A stretch of DNA of 64,000 bases from Lumbricus rubellus (Eukaryota; Annelida; Clitellata; Crassiclitellata; Lumbricidae), in assembly GCA_945859605.1 (NCBI GenBank), contig OX243816.1, forward strand, positions 37,608,676 to 37,672,675. Direction: 5' to 3'. Below the pieces are notes generated by a model, which made no database searches, had not been told where the DNA came from, and was given only the letters and a program-made list of their open reading frames with translations. A program made the translations under genes and the position numbers. Below are positions 32,990 to 45,955 of this stretch, in pieces; position 1 is the stretch's first letter, and every line of letters begins with the position of its first letter.

Positions 32990-33865
32990 CTGTTGAATTA
33001 ATCGCGTTAACGCGTGCGATTAACGCGTTAAAATATTTTGCGATTAAACATTTTAACGCATTAATCGTTCGCGTTAATTAGTTCTAATTAAAATTGAACC
33101 AGAGGCAGAAAAACTCGTTTTAAACGTTAAGGCTCATAGGCCTACTTAAAACTAGTGATACATTCTTTGACAAATATTTCCCAAACAATTTGACTATTAT
33201 TATCGTTGCAATTCTTTGCTCAATTAGGCCTATCGCCTGCATGCGAACCAAAACATGCGTTAAACGCTAACGATGAGCCGTCGACATCGGCCACATGTCG
33301 CATCGTCGACTATAAGGTTGCTTCCTCACCCCGTCAGACTACTTTGGTTGAACTCCCGGAGATGGCAAGACCAATGGATCCAGGTTTGCAAATTATAAAT
33401 GTTTACAGAAGGACAACTGAGAAGAGGTTTGGCAAGAACAGAAACCTCTTGTGAAAAATTGTGACTAAATAATGAGGTACAATTATAGTAGACCTACTAA
33501 GTTTCTTGCTAATTAAAAAGAGCATCCATTGAACCGACCAATGTATATAAACTGGTCTGCCCTTACAATATTATTGGCTGAATAAATAATTAATGTCGAT
33601 AGTCAGAAAACGGTTGTGTACAATTTTGAGATTTTAATTAAAAGTGGCTCAAATGAAAAATAAATTGAATTTTGAACAGTTGGCTGATTTTAACAGTGTT
33701 TCAATTATGTCTGTCATACAAAACCGTTCAATAAACTAAATGCAGAAATTCAAAGGTTATCAAAGGTTATTGAATATGTTTGCAATAGAAAGAATGCATT
33801 CAGTCATTAAAATTTCATGCTTCAAGTGTCCTTATAAAATAGTAAGATTAATAGGCTATATTTGA
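32990..33865 (+). mobile_element. hAT-like repeat, copy 2 of 2
   Basis: It opens ggggctgttgaattaatcgc with GCGTTAACGCG palindromes and matches 20105-20930 in inverted orientation. An 82-codon frame (33206-33454) lies in a conserved part and may be a relic of the element's protein. Insertion or deletion at its right edge removed part of the unit sequence seen in gene B. Confidence 0.5.
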
Positions 33866-33904
33866 AAATGATCAATTGAGATATAATTTATCTAGCCTAT
33901 AATT

Positions 33905-34229
33905 ATGATAGCTATTATATTCGTCTTAACACAAGACGAATGAAGAAATTCTGCAGATGCATGGTGGGACAGAAACGGACAATACGAGGTTTGGCAGAGA
34001 AACTGGATTGGTCACATCATGAGAGGTGACACCATAATAAGAGAACTCATCGAATGACGAATGGAGGGAAAAAGACACGAGAAAGAACAAGAACGATGCT
34101 CCTGACTGACCGGATGATGACGAAGTAAGGCATCAGAGGACTGAAGAGAGAAGCATATGAATAGAGATGAGTGGCGTCGTCGTTGGACATTCGACCCTTT
34201 CTGAGGTCAGAAACAGAAGAAAAAGAAGA
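33905..34229 (+). mobile_element. LINE ORF2 3' fragment
   Basis: Same degraded fragment as at 11075 and 44190 (NWIGHIMRG-type remnant). It is interrupted by the hAT element at 34238, and its flank resumes after 35257. Confidence 0.5.
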
Positions 34230-34237
34230 GGATAGCC

Positions 34238-35248
34238 TAGGGTGACCATACGTCCCGGTTTTCCGGGACATGTCCCAGTTTTTTGTGGTGCGTCCCGGTG
34301 TCCCGACGACTTTGGCAAAAAGGCCAAATTGTCCCGGTTTGTGACAAGTAGGAAACTTGGATCTTAAAAACGTCACTTTTATATGTAACTCACAGAACAA
34401 AGTGAAGTTTGTAACCCGAAAAGTCATGACGAAAGGAAAGTTGTCAATTTATAAAGAATATTATATTACATCTTTGGTAGTCTATTGAGTTACCGGTAAT
34501 TAATAGATGTAAAGGATCATAAAGGTGTAACGAGAAATTCTCCTAATAGGGGTTCCTACAACATGGCGGCGCCAGATCTAATTCTACATGTATATCGATT
34601 TCGGCAGTTTGCGCCAGGGTAGAAATGGGAGCTCGACCGCTAATGACAGCACTGAAGTTAGGCCTACTGCACTAGAGCAATGTGGAAACTTAAAAAAATT
34701 GATTGTGAGGGGCATATTCACTCAGTGACTCCACAAGTCCCTTTCCCTGCTCGGCGTTGAACGCCTCGGCGGTCGTCCACCGGGCGCTCCTGTGTACCCC
34801 AGAAGCATTAAAGCTTCCTCTGGACTAGATAACCAACTGTGCACCGATTGAGGGAGTGTTCTCAATTATAAGAGAGTAGGCCTACTGGCAACTGCACTGC
34901 ACTGACGACTAGAGCAGGTCGTAGATTTCTACACTGAAATCTATGCTCAGCATAAAATTTAACTGAGCCTATAGGAATCTGCAGCATGCAATACTATATA
35001 GCCCTGTAGTTAAGGAATTAGGCACACGTAGCCTACAATTGATATCAATCAATCAATCAATCTTTTATTGAAACCTTTGCCAAAACAACAACAGGATAGC
35101 ACAGCAAAAACAGTATCGCAAAAAAACCAAATTGGCACATAGGTGACAAATAAGGGACCCCAAAAGGGATAAAAATCCCGCTAAGGAGGGACCCCAATAT
35201 TTTCCAAAAAGTGTCCCGGTTTTTGATGGCCTGAAAATGGTCACCCTA
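34238..35248. mobile_element. Non-autonomous hAT element, 1.0 kb
   Basis: Ends TAGGGTGACCAT (34238) and ATGGTCACCCTA (35248) with a perfect 8-bp target duplication GGATAGCC (34230-34237, 35249-35256). It includes a LINE-type (ATCA)n tail near 35045 on the minus strand. No transposase. Confidence 0.85.
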
Positions 35249-35574
35249 GGATAGCCATAATTTATTATAATCAGCCAGCAGTCAGGCAACTATTGTCACT
35301 GTTTGTCAGTCACTCAACTAATTTCTTCGTTAGACACCACACTTATGAAACTCATTGAAGATTGATCCATTGGTTCGTATTAATTTTTTATAATAATTCT
35401 TTCGTGTGTTCGTTCGTTCATTCATTTAATATTGTGTATATAACCCTTCATCTGGTCGGATGTCCTATCATTAAGTTAGCTTAGCCTATATAGTCAGTAG
35501 TCCTGAAGTTCGGATCCTCTGAAACCCGATTCCGCATCCTTGGGACTTGTGTTGTTCGGGTCAGATGTTTTGAC

Positions 35575-35740
35575 TGTAATCTCGCGATCCTTGGGCAAAT
35601 CCTTCACTCGCACTTATTCAGCGCTTCGGCGTGAAACTCCGATTCAGTGTCCGCGCTGTATGCCTGCTCACTATCACTTCCTACAGTCTGTAACCGGGAG
35701 CGCCTCTGAGCAATGATCGGGAAGAGGCACTCTACGTTCA
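35575..35740 (+). mobile_element. SINE 3' half
   Basis: Matches the body and tail of the SINE at 46493 (cagcgcttcggcgtgaaact, then gtaaccgggagcgcctctga). The pol III boxes are missing. Confidence 0.6.
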
Positions 35741-35938
35741 AATAAGTATAAGTGAATAATCACATTTCTGCCACTACAGTGTGTAATAGACTCTCGTGAA
35801 CCATTGCTATCACATGAACACTCGAGCACACTCAAGAACAGCAAAGATATTTTGCATTTAGTTAATTCGTGTGATTATATAATATTATGTTTCAGTCGTG
35901 CATCTGATTATTATAAGTGAGAGAGATAAGACAGAAAA

Positions 35939-38913
35939 ATGAAGGTTGCAGCAGCTGCTGTTGGTATCTTCTGCTGTCTCATCATCGTGACAGTCGTCAA
36001 CGGAGCCGTATACCGCGTTCAAGCAGACGTTACCTACGTCGACGGTGAATAATTCTATCTACTAATCCTAAGAGCATGTATTTAAATAGTCAATATATAT
36101 ATAATTATATATATATATCTCTTGTTATCAAATGGTGTACATGTAGATGCATAACTTAGCATAAGATCTAATGGAGTTAGCGCATAACTTAGGCCTATAT
36201 AGCGCCGATATATGAAGGATGTAGGCCTACATCTGTGAGCAGTTTTTGGGTCGGATAACGGGAAATTACGGCAATTTTCTTAAGATTTCGGCCGGATGAC
36301 TAAAAACGGTCGTCATTTTTTTTAAACGGAAAATTGCGGCAATTTTGATGACTAAAAAAAGGTCGCCAAAATTTTTGAATTTTCGGTCAAAACTAGCAAT
36401 TTTTGCACTCCCAGTGCTGATAATATCAACATAATTTATTATGTTCCGTACGCCTATGTGCAGAATAAATATAGGGCCGATATGCGAATGATGTACATGT
36501 ATCTTTGAGAGTTAGAGAGACATCAGTCTTACTGTGGGAGGTAATAAATATTACGAGGAGCACATTCTTGCGACTGGCACGCAGTTTGCATGTTCATTTG
36601 CATGTTCATTTGCATGTTCATTGGCATGTTCATTTACACGTTCATTTGCATGTTCATTTGCATGCTCATTTGCATGTTCATTTGCATGTTCATTTGCATG
36701 TTCATTTGCATGCTCATTTGCATGCTCATTTGCATATTCATTTGCATGTTCATTTGCAAGTTCATTTGCATGTTCATTTGCATGTTCATTTGCATGCTCA
36801 TTTGCATGTTCAGTTGCATGTTCAATTGCATGTTCATTTGCATGTTCATTTGCATGTTCATTTGCATGTTCATTTGCATGTTCATTTGCATGTTCATTTG
36901 CATGTTCATTGGCATGCTCATTTGCATGTTCATTTGCATGTTCATTTGCATGTTCATTGGCATGTTCATTTGCAGGTTCATTTGCAGGTTCATTTGCATG
37001 TTCATTTGCATGTTCATTTGCATGTTCATTTGCATGTTCATTTGCATGCTCGTTTGCATGCTCATTTGCATATTCATTTGCATGTTCATTTGCATGTTCA
37101 TTTGCATGTTCATTTGCATGTTCATTTGCATGCTCATTTGCATGTTCATTTGCATGTTCATTTGCATGTTCATTTGCATGTTCATTTGCATGTTCATTTG
37201 CATGTTCATTTGCATGTTCATTTGCATGCTCATTTGCATGTTCATTTGCATGTTCATTTGCATGTTCATTTGCATGTTCATTTGCATGTTCATTTGCATG
37301 CTCATTTGCATGTTCATTTGCATGTTCATTGGCATGTTCATTGGCATGTTCATTGGCATGTTCATTGGCATGTTCATTGGCATGTTCATTTGCATGTACA
37401 TTTGCATGCTCATTTGCTTGTTCATTTGCATGTTCATTTGCACGTTCATTGGCATGGTCAATGGTCATTTGCATGTTTCATCGGAGGATAATAATAATCA
37501 TTCTTCTCTGAATGCCTTTGTTTTCATATTAGCAACCTCGCAGGATAATAGTCCAACAATCGATATAGAATTAAGCCACGATGCCGTGAATGAATTTTCT
37601 GTCATTATAGGCCAAAAGGTTGTCACGTGTTCGACTGAATCGGGTGGTCAGAGGTACACCCTCAACGATGGCGAGTCCAAACGTCTGCCATCGGTCAACG
37701 GAGGATACTGTGTCAACTGCGGTCCATGCAGTGAAGGCGGAATGTCATGCGCGGATCAGTACAGGTCAGCTTACATTGGCGGACAGCCGGACCGACGGAA
37801 GGACGGACAGACGGAAGTACGGATCAAAGGAAGGACGGACCGACAGAAGGACGGACCGACGGAAGTACGGACCGACGGAAGGACGGACCGACGGAAGGAC
37901 GGACCGACGGAAGTACGGACCGACGGAAGGACGGACCGACGGAAGGACGGACCGACGGAAGGACGGACCGACGGAAGTACGGACCAAAGGAAGGACGGAC
38001 CGACGGAAGGACGGACCGACGGAAGGACGGACCGACGGAAGTACGGACCGACGGAAGGACGGACCGACGGAAGGACGGACCGACGGAAGGACGGACCGAC
38101 GGAAGGACGGACCGACGGAAGTACGGACCAAAGGAAGGACGGACCGACGGAAGGACGGACCAAAGGAAGGACGGACCAAAGGAAGGACGGACCAAAGGAA
38201 GGACGGACCGACGGAAGGACGGACAGACGGAAGTACGGACCAAAGGAAGGACGGACCGACGGAAGGTCAAATGCTTGATGGACGAAAACAACGAGAGATG
38301 GATGGACAAAACGACTGACTGACTGACTGACTGACTGGCTGACTGACTGACTGATTGACTGACTGATTGACTGACTGACTGGCTGACTGGCTGACTGACT
38401 GACTGACTGACTAACTGATTGACTGACTGACTGACTTATTAAAATACTTCCAGGTCCAAAGGCTGAAAAATGCAAAGCAGGAAATTAGGAATATGTATGG
38501 GCATTTTTAGTCAGTCATTCAGTCTTTAGTCATTCAAGCAAGCCATTCAAGTCAGTCATCCGATTTCATTAGTCAATCTGTCGACGGCGGGTCATGCAGA
38601 CTCATGCTGCGACTGCGGATGCTCCAAATTTAGAATGGGATTCTATACCAGTTAGTCGAGTAAGGTCTCGTTAACGTATGATTAAACTAGGCCTAATTGA
38701 TTGACTGACTGTAGGCTACTGAAAGTCTGTCAGTCAATTAGTCGGTCAGTTTGCCTGTTCATCGGTGGTTTGACTTTTAATTAGAATTGTCTTTGTTTTA
38801 AGTCTGCAGTTAGCGACATAACTTTACTTTATGACTTTAGTGCGTCTCCTGGCTGTCCGGGTTTACAATACCACACCGATGCGAACGGAAACATTTGGGC
38901 CGTCGGTAAGTGA
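35939..38913 (+). CDS. Gene E: secreted Cys-rich peptide with giant intron 1 repeat
   Basis: Coding exons 35939-36044, 37611-37764 and 38841-38913 join to a 110-residue frame. Exon 1: signal peptide (MKVAAAAVGIFCCLIIVTV) and variable AVYRVQADVTYVD. Exon 2: C-x26-C-x2-C-x2-C-x6-C with GGYCVNCGPC; the usual W after the first cysteine is S here (TES-GG). Exon 3 is longer than in A-D: S-ASPGCPGLQYHTDANG, then NIWAVGK and stop. The end GTCG|GTAAGT is also a perfect donor, so a further exon is possible. Retained intron 1 would stop at once (GGT GAA TAA at the donor). ATTAAA at 39108-39113 is a candidate poly(A) signal. Closest relative is F. Predicted extracellular; function unknown. Confidence 0.85.
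36235..36455. mobile_element. Short MITE-like repeat in gene E intron 1
   Basis: Sequence with ggccggatgactaaaaacgg, gtcgccaaaatttttg and the end ccgtacgcctatgtgcag. A close copy is at 47400-47625 in the same intron of F, so the insertion predates the E/F duplication. Confidence 0.55.
36586..37479. repeat. Octamer minisatellite, gene E intron 1 (about 74 units)
   Basis: Tandem 12-bp units TTGCATGTTCAT with single-base variants (ctcat, ggcat, caggt). Almost every junction contains ATTTGCAT, the POU-domain octamer. The unit is four codons long and lacks stops in several frames, which creates 275- to 562-codon open frames (MFIC, HLHV and ACSF repeats) that are not genes. Confidence 0.95.
37782..38265. 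repeat. 16-bp GGACCGACGGAAGGAC minisatellite, gene E intron 2
   Basis: About 30 units with alternating GGAC/GTAC and ccgacgg/ccaaagg variants, beginning 17 bases after the exon 2 donor. Long Arg/Asp/Gly frames over it are artefacts. Confidence 0.9.
38310..38450. repeat. (GACT)n microsatellite, gene E intron 2
   Basis: GACT repeats with GATT and GGCT variants, leading into ttccaggtccaaagg. The complementary arm of the sisters is reduced to 38500-38575 here. Confidence 0.85.
38573..38655 (+). pseudogene. Decayed extra copy of exon 2 in gene E
   Basis: After ttcattag| comes a stretch that aligns to the last half of exon 2: gtcgacggcgg, then ctgcgactgcgg and a GMGF-like end. An indel splits the frame: SVDGGSC is read in one frame and DSCCDCGCSKFRMGF in the next. 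A donor-like GTAAGG follows at about 38662. The same relic is in F at 48499. It could be an ancient duplicated exon; it is unlikely to be used. Confidence 0.5.
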
Positions 38914-40430
38914 TCACGGTCAGCACAACTGTCAAGACGACCTGCATCGTCAGCGATCGTCAGGAATTCCTTTTCCGAAGAACGAGAAGAAATTTCGTCT
39001 CCGCAATCATAGTTAGGGCCTGCCGTAACAAACGCTTTTCTGACTACAATAATTATAATAATTTTATCATACTGTGGAATTCTTTGGAAAGCTAACGATC
39101 TAAATGCATTAAAGTGGAATACACATTTGCTTCAGCTAAAAAATTGTTGCCATTCTTCTTCAGTTATAAGTTACGTTTAACATCAATCTTATTGAAATGA
39201 CAATGAATATTATTATTAGGCTAAATTCCCGCTGGCCTCTCAGTCTAAGTCCAGTGAAATGTAGGCGTAGACTCGATTACTCTTCCAAGTTGCATGTGAT
39301 AAGAGCTCTAAGATTTTTGGAGCATAGATTCGCTTTTCTAATTTACCCAAACCTTTCTTAGAGTGTACTAGTGTGTAGTGCTCCTTCTACATGTATATAG
39401 GCCTATGCACACAATAGAACTGTAGGGCTGTGCAGGTCCCTGTAGCCTACATGAGCATACATACATGGTTCCCGGACAATTCGGAGCCGTATAATTCGGA
39501 GATGGACAATTTAGAGCGGACAATTTGAAACCGGACAATTCTTAGCAGCCTAAATTCGTGATGGGACTTTCACTTTTACTTCGGCTTTTCCTAGCCTATA
39601 CCAATCTCCGTCACCCAAAATTGCAGGATAGCTCCGCCTACTTCGCTCGTGAATACTCTGGTGCCCTGCGATTGGCTTTAGATCTACGCTTTGTTAAAAT
39701 GGACAGTCCATGATTTCGACTCTCATACTTTAAACGCGGGACTCCGCAGTCAGACTGCGAATTGGATGATCAGATAGTTTAAATAAGTATTTAAACATAA
39801 CGTTTCATTTTAAGTTATTTCTGTTCTATAACGACATGGTGCAATAATAATTGTCGTCAAAATAAGTCACGTAACTATAATAAACGACGACGATTTCCGC
39901 GCAGCTGGAGTCAAGACTTGCTGTTGACAGTGTTGAGCTATAACGTTAGTGAATATATCAGCGAACAAGCATACCTCACCTCATCAGTGGCGTAGACAAG
40001 GGGTTGGGGGATAACCCCCCCTCCCATTGGCTGAGGAAAAAGGTTTGTGCAAGGTTATTTTCCCACTTATATCAGAAAAACAGGGCATCCGGCCATAACC
40101 CCCATCATAAATTCCTGGAACCGCCGCTGCGCCTCATGTCTGCCTTATTTCTCCCTCAACTCACCTCAACTAGCCCACACCTCGCCTTTCTCTCTCCTCA
40201 CCTCTCCCTCATCTCATCGCCCTCACCTATCCCACAATTTATATCTCACCAGACTCACCGCTTGTCCTCCGCTATACTCACCTCTGGATGATTATATATG
40301 AACTCATTTCTGAATGCTTCCAAATGCGCTCGCTTGCTTGACGTCCCTCTGAAGAGGGATTTCGAGCCCTTGGCTCTTCCTGTTCCATACACAATGGCAC
40401 CCAATTTTCATGACAGTTCAGTGTACGATA
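38914..40430. other. 3' flank of gene E, part of the E/F duplication
   Basis: It matches the 3' flank of F (50660-52110 and 56245-56700), including ggacaattcggagccg-type repeats at 39470-39550. It serves as the empty site for the LTR element in F. A CTCACC tract lies at 40140-40285. No gene. Confidence 0.55.
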
Positions 40431-40436
40431 ACCCAA

Positions 40437-40960
40437 GGCCGTAGCCAGGATTTGATTTCGGGGGGTGTTTCTTCGGCAGAGAATTTCTAACGACCTTTTT
40501 GTAATTGTAAAAATTTCCTACGACTATTTATAGTCATTGGAAAAAGACGCTTTCTTAACATTTTCGACCAAATTCATGTTTTTTCGTTATGTGTTACTGG
40601 ATGCATTCTATTATTTTTTCGGTGGTGTTTTCATGGTTTTATTTCATGGCTTTTACATCGTGTGCTAGTAAATGCATTATATCATTTCTTTCGGGGGTGT
40701 TCAAACAGCCAAAACACCCCCTAGCTACGGCCTTGCGATAACCATAGGCGACGGCGTAAGAGACGGGGGTCCAGAGGGGACAAATGCCTCCCAAATTTCG
40801 GGCAAGTCTGGTTTTCGGGAAAGCAGACCATAATTGTTTTAAATGTATCTAAAATTTTCCGTAGATTTCGACCGGACGACTGACAAAAGGTCATCAGAAT
40901 TTTCGGGCAAAAGTTTAACTTTTGCCCCCCCCCCACTGCTGAAATGTCCCCTACGCCTAT
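40437..40960. mobile_element. Two adjoining MITE-like repeats
   Basis: The first runs from aaggccgtagccagg to ccccctagctacggcctt (40434-40733), with inverted ends GGCCGTAG/CTACGGCC. The second starts ccataggcgacggcg and ends cccctacgcctat near 40960. Neither has coding capacity. Confidence 0.6.
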
Positions 40961-42059
40961 ATATATATGTCGATAACTCGACGATGTCCGTTCGTCTTAG
41001 ACAATAATTTTATTATTCTGCGAATGAAGAATTCTGCGCTTGGCAATTCTTGTTCAAGTCGGCAAACTGCGTGATGATATCAGTCTACACAAGTGTAGAC
41101 CTACCGCTAAATTTGGAGCAGTGTTTCATCAGTACGCGCATGCATTTACATGTTGTTACATGTTGCAGGCCTATTAGCTTTAGATCACTCGGTAGGAGGA
41201 CTCTGGTGCCTACTATCTTGGAAGGATATAGAAGGAAATTGGCCCTTGTGACCGGTAGAACTGGAAAGACTGGTTTGGGCGGGTTGTCACGTAGGTTGGT
41301 AGACTAGGAGGGTAGCATACTTAGTCAGTCGGTATCCTATCGATAAGGCGACTTCGAAAGGGCGGCCATCAAAAGAGCGACTTCAAAAGGGCGCCGATTT
41401 TTAAGGCGACTGATCGATAGTGAACTTAGTTAGTCGACGTCTCGCTGTGGAACTGAAGAGAACTGAACTTTAGGCCTATACGTTTTTATGTTAAAACTGC
41501 GTGTTTGATGAGAAGTCTGCTATTTCGAATATAACTTGAATGAAGACTTTCGTTGACAATTCTCTACTGCTGCCACCCCTAGACAATCGAGCCAACAATG
41601 TATAGCATACGGCCAATTGCGCGCAATCCATGGAGCAGATTAAAATTCTTTCACTACAATGTTTCCTATCTGTCCGTGTACTGTATGATTGCGAAATAAT
41701 AAGAGCAGAGATTCAAGTGGCGGTCCACACCGAAATCAGTATTATGTAGGCTACATATATTAAAATATCATGAAAAACATTGAAGTTCTAAGAAGAAATA
41801 ATTGCCTACCTCCTTCACTCCCCACACTGAAAAAACACTTACGCTTTGCTTTAATAAATCCCTATTTAACTTACTGCAACCTTATATGAATTTCAACCTA
41901 GCCAAATAATCCAAATTGAATATCCAGCAAATAAGTTCCATTCCTGATCATACACAAGAGGATAGTTCAAGCGTAAAGCAAAAAACTAACTCTGCACGGC
42001 GACTGCGCGCACACCAAAACCTCAAGTGGGCGCGCGCACCCAAATTTCAAGTGGCGTGA
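40961..42059. other. Spacer between genes E and F, no gene seen
   Basis: Short low-similarity stretches resemble the 5' UTR intron of gene B (cagattaaaattctttcact, then cctatctgtccgtg). No supported features otherwise. Confidence 0.4.
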
Positions 42060-42665
42060 CATCCATCCTCACCTCACATCTCCCTCATTTCCCCTCACTC
42101 TCAATTCATCTCAGTCTCCAGCATCTCATTCTCACCTCTCCCCCTCGCCATCACCTCAATTTATCTCACTTCATTTCTAACTCATGCACAAAACCTCAAA
42201 TTTCACCTCACCCACATATCGCATTTTCCTCGCCTGACCTTTCCCTCACTTCTTTTTAATATCATGTCCCCGTATACCTCACCTATATCTATCACAGCAT
42301 CCATCCTCACCTCACGTCCCCCATCTTCCAGATTTCGCCTCTCACCTAACCTTTCTCTCACTTTAAAGCTCAATCACCTAATTTGATTCCTTCCTCGCTT
42401 CTCCCTTATTTAGCATCTCCATCATCTTTAGTCGCCTCACCTAATACATGTTTCGAATTCAAATCTCACCTATCCCTAACATCAAATCACCCTCATCTCC
42501 TCATCTCACCTATCCCTCACATTACCTATACACGTATACATGTATGAGCCGCATCCAACCTATCCCTCATATCACATCCCCGTCTTCTCATCTACCCCTC
42601 TTCTCACCTCTCCCTCACATCGCCTCTCCCTTATATCTCCTATCCCCCACATCACCTCTCCCTCC
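42060..42665. repeat. Pyrimidine-rich CTCACC minisatellite, long
   Basis: Imperfect repeats of cctcacctctccctcatc for 600 bases, upstream of the shared atgcaactgatgagtaaac. Same kind as 32014-32195. Confidence 0.75.
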
Positions 42666-43059
42666 CATGCAACTGATGAGTAAACACTTTCTACGAATCC
42701 TCTCAGCTGTTGTTTTACAATAATTATCGACCGCCAAAGCAAATACAGACATGTATGTAATCTGTTTTTATTCTATAGGCCTACCTGCCATGTGTAAAAT
42801 GGCGAATCCTTATTAAATGGGCACATCCCAGAGGTTATCGTTAATCACCTGCATGATGCATCTGTATATATATATTGTATATATAATGTATATATGTATA
42901 TATATATATATATATGAGTGTGTGTGTGTGTGGGTATGTGAGAACATTAATCGAAGTCATTCAGCTGTTGTTGATTTTACCGTCGCATATATGTATTCGC
43001 GGACTTTTTAAATCTTCTTAAAATCCATACGTAGCAAGTCATACGGTAGTAAATTATTG

Positions 43060-43259
43060 TGATTTCAACTTTAAGCTGTAAGCATGCACGTAGGCCTATA
43101 ACTGTTCCTACAATGAGTCTTCAAATCGATTTCAAGCACCTGAACTTAACGGATGGGTGGTGATCTAACCATGGAGCAAGGGCTATATAATCTACTTGCC
43201 ACGTCGTTTGATGTGCAGTTATCGGTCTATTGGCTTCTGACAAAGTCCGCAGTATTCGG
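43060..43259 (+). promoter_or_regulatory. Gene F promoter and non-coding leader exon
   Basis: Clearest copy of the block: AATCGATT, CACCTG, a full TATA box TATATAA at 43184-43190, then gttatcggtctattggcttc and donor ATTCGG|GTAAGC (exon end 43259). The start site would be near 43214 for usual TATA spacing. The matching acceptor GTTTCAG ends at 46903. The 3.6-kb 5' UTR intron contains a Helitron, LINE pieces and a SINE. Confidence 0.65.
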
Positions 43260-43485
43260 GTAAGCATTTTGAATGGTTGAACGTCGGAGAGAGATTGGGG
43301 AATGGTATCTTAATATTATAAGAGATATTAATTTTAGAAAGATTTAGATAGTATTAAAAGACTCAGCTGCAGCCATTGCAATCGATTCACAAAGCGTGTA
43401 GTCAATTGCTCACAAGCTACAGTCTGCAGATAAATTGAGATATAATTTATCTATATGATAGCTATAATATATATATGTATATATA

Positions 43486-44161
43486 TCTATATAAATAAAA
43501 ATGAAACTTTCCAATAGTTTGTTGCCAGTGTTCTCAGAAAGTTACGCACCGATTGTTTTGAATATTTACCAACACTTTCCATTCCAATGGGACCGTGTTG
43601 TAAGATGCTTTTTTCCCGAAAAAACGCAATCTTTTCCACAAAAAGTGAACTTTGCATTCCATTCGACCGCCATTTGCAAATTCAACAAAACAGCAGGGTT
43701 GCCAGATTTCCGAAACGCTTTGTCCCGAAATCACGCTGTAAAGTCCCCCAAAAGTCGAGATATTTTGGAAACGCAAAATCACGTTGTAAAGTCGCCCAAA
43801 AGTCGCGAAGGACCAACTTTATCGCTGTGGGGAAGGAACGGTGTGAGGGTGGAAAGAAGGAAGAGGGAGCGGGACGAAGAGGGAGGGACCGGAGGGAAGG
43901 GATGGTGAAAACAGGAATGCAGGGAGGCAGAGGGAGGGAGGGAAGGGAGGGGAATGGGACTGGGCGGGATAGGAAGTAGGAGAGAGTGGATGGGGAGGTG
44001 AAGGGGAAGGGAGAGGAGGTGGGACGGAAACGGGGAGGTGGAGGGCAGAGGAGGGGAGGGGTAGGGGAGGAGAGTGGAGGAAGAAGGGAGGGAAAATTTA
44101 GGTAGGAGGGATGGCTGGACGCTCTTTTTAGCCACAGCAACGCGCGGCCGGGTATAGCTAG
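43486..44161 (+). mobile_element. Helitron, non-autonomous, 676 bp
   Basis: It starts TCTATATAAATAAAAATG after A at 43485, and ends with CGGGTATAGCTAG before T at 44162, preceded by a GC-rich hairpin (gccacagcaacgcgcggcc). A purine tract fills 43850-44090. The 5' end is nearly the same as the copy at 1-262. No helicase gene. Confidence 0.8.
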
Positions 44162-44189
44162 TATATAATATAATATATTATATTCGTCT

Positions 44190-44395
44190 TAACACAAGAC
44201 GAATGAAGAAATTCTACAGAAGGTGGGAGAGAAACGGTCAATGCTGGAGACAATGTATACGAGGACGGCAGAGAAACTGGATTGACCGCATCATGAGGGG
44301 TGACAACATACTGACCATAGTAAGAGAAGTCATCGAATGAAGAATGGAGTGAAATAATACACGAGAAAGAACAAGAACAATGCTCTGAAACCCGA
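44190..44395 (+). mobile_element. LINE ORF2 3' fragment
   Basis: Same degraded family as 11075 and 33905 (cagagaaactggattgaccg, then catcatgaggggtgac). Confidence 0.5.
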
Positions 44396-45444
44396 TCCCG
44401 CATCCTTGGGACTTGTGTTGCTCGGGTCAGATGTTTTGACTGTGATCTCGCGAACAGTGATCAGTGAGTCTTAACATAGATTTGACAGCTGATACAAGTA
44501 TAAAGTCTGTCATACATCAGCAACATTTTCAATGCTGTTTCAACCAACATTCCAATACAAGACGGCAGCGTTAGGATGAAAATTATGAGCTCATTTCTGT
44601 GCTTCCAAATGTACTCGCTTCCTTGACGTTCCTCTGAAGAGAGATTTCGAGCCCTCTCTGTTCCATACAAATGGCACCCCAATTTTCATGACGGTTCAGT
44701 GTACGATAGTTCGACGTAATCAGCTCGACTTGCAGTGTTGTTGAAAGTACCCGGCAAATGTACCTAAGTAAAAGTAAAATTAAAATGGATTTTAAGTACT
44801 TAAGTCAAAGTAAAAGTACTCATCACAAATATTACATAAGCAAAAGTAAAAAGTATTTCCTTTAAATAATACTTTTAAAGTAAAAAGTAAAAGTAGCGAG
44901 TTTTTATATAACTCAATTGATTATTAGCTTTTAAAATACTAAATTCTCTAAATGCTTATAGTTGAGTCTACTACGCACCATTCTCATTCATGTTAGCACA
45001 ATGCACAACTGAAAAGTAGTTCTGCTGCAGAAATGGCAGTGCATCCAGCGTGCACCACCCATCGAAAATCTATTTTTAGCCATGCAAATTTAAATCAGCT
45101 GTTTTAGTTTAACGTAACGAAATGTTAATTAGCGCATTGATCTGCATTCTGCACGCGTGAGGATGGCAAAGTCTTTTACAGGCTACACAGATACGACTAT
45201 TTTTAGAGCAGTAGGCCTAAGCTTAATTTCAGCAATATGCGCATGCATTTGCAGGTATAAGCTTACGGTCCAGTTGCGCGCAATTCAGCAGATTAAAATT
45301 CTTCGAATACAATGTTTCCAATCTGGCTGTGTATGATTGCGAAGTAATAAGAGCACAGAAAGAAAGAAATCACTTTTAAATATCTGCTAAAAGTCAATAT
45401 CCCAACAAGGGAACGGAAATTTCACCAAAGACCATTCTCATCAT
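44396..45444. other. 5' UTR intron of gene F, mostly unclassified
   Basis: A stretch from 44733 is rich in aagtaaaagtactt words, as in a known kind of non-autonomous hAT repeat starting CAGTGTTG, but I cannot place its right end. Other parts resemble sequences upstream of gene B. Confidence 0.35.
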
Positions 45445-45955
45445 TCCTTCATTCATTCATTCATTCATTCTGAGAATTTATATAGCGCCTCTTCGAGATA
45501 TCTACTCAGAGGCGCTCTCTACACTATAACTAGCCGAAATGATGTTAAGTTAACAGTCATAGCGATCAAAAAATAACAACTAGTTGCAAAACAAAACACA
45601 GTTAGCTGAAAGAGTCACCATGCAGTGGCGAGCCCTCGCAAACACATAGAGTTAACCATCGGATTCCCGTAGAGCTTGTAGATGGCGTGGTTGATCAGAG
45701 TCTCTGGTAGGTGGTACATGACTCCCGTCCAGTTAATCGTTGAAGCTTCAGCAAGGATGCGTGTAGGAGAAGGCATTCGTCGCTTGTCGGTCGGTAGTTG
45801 GAAGCGCCGCCGTTGACAGCAGTCGAGGTTACTCCATGCGCTGACCCGCGTGAACCGTCCCTCCGGCGAGATGTAAATACCGGCTTGTAGCGGCGTACAC
45901 GCACGGCGTATGGTACGACTCGGCTGTGCTGTCTGTGCATCATAGGGATGGTCGC
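45445..45955 (-). mobile_element. LINE-type 3' end on the minus strand with (AATG)n tail
   Basis: ATTC repeats at 45445-45470 lead into the complement of gagcgcctctgagtag and ggcgctatataaattc. The body to about 45955 has minus-strand frames without clear reverse-transcriptase motifs, so it may be a SINE or another passenger of the LINE tail. Confidence 0.55.

Noticed and set aside
36534..38475. Very long open frames (up to 562 codons) over the E introns
   Set aside because: They consist of 4-codon or 16-base repeat translations (MFIC, HLHV, ACSF, RTDR). The repeat units are free of stops in several frames on both strands, and the true exon 2 lies inside one of them only by phase chance.
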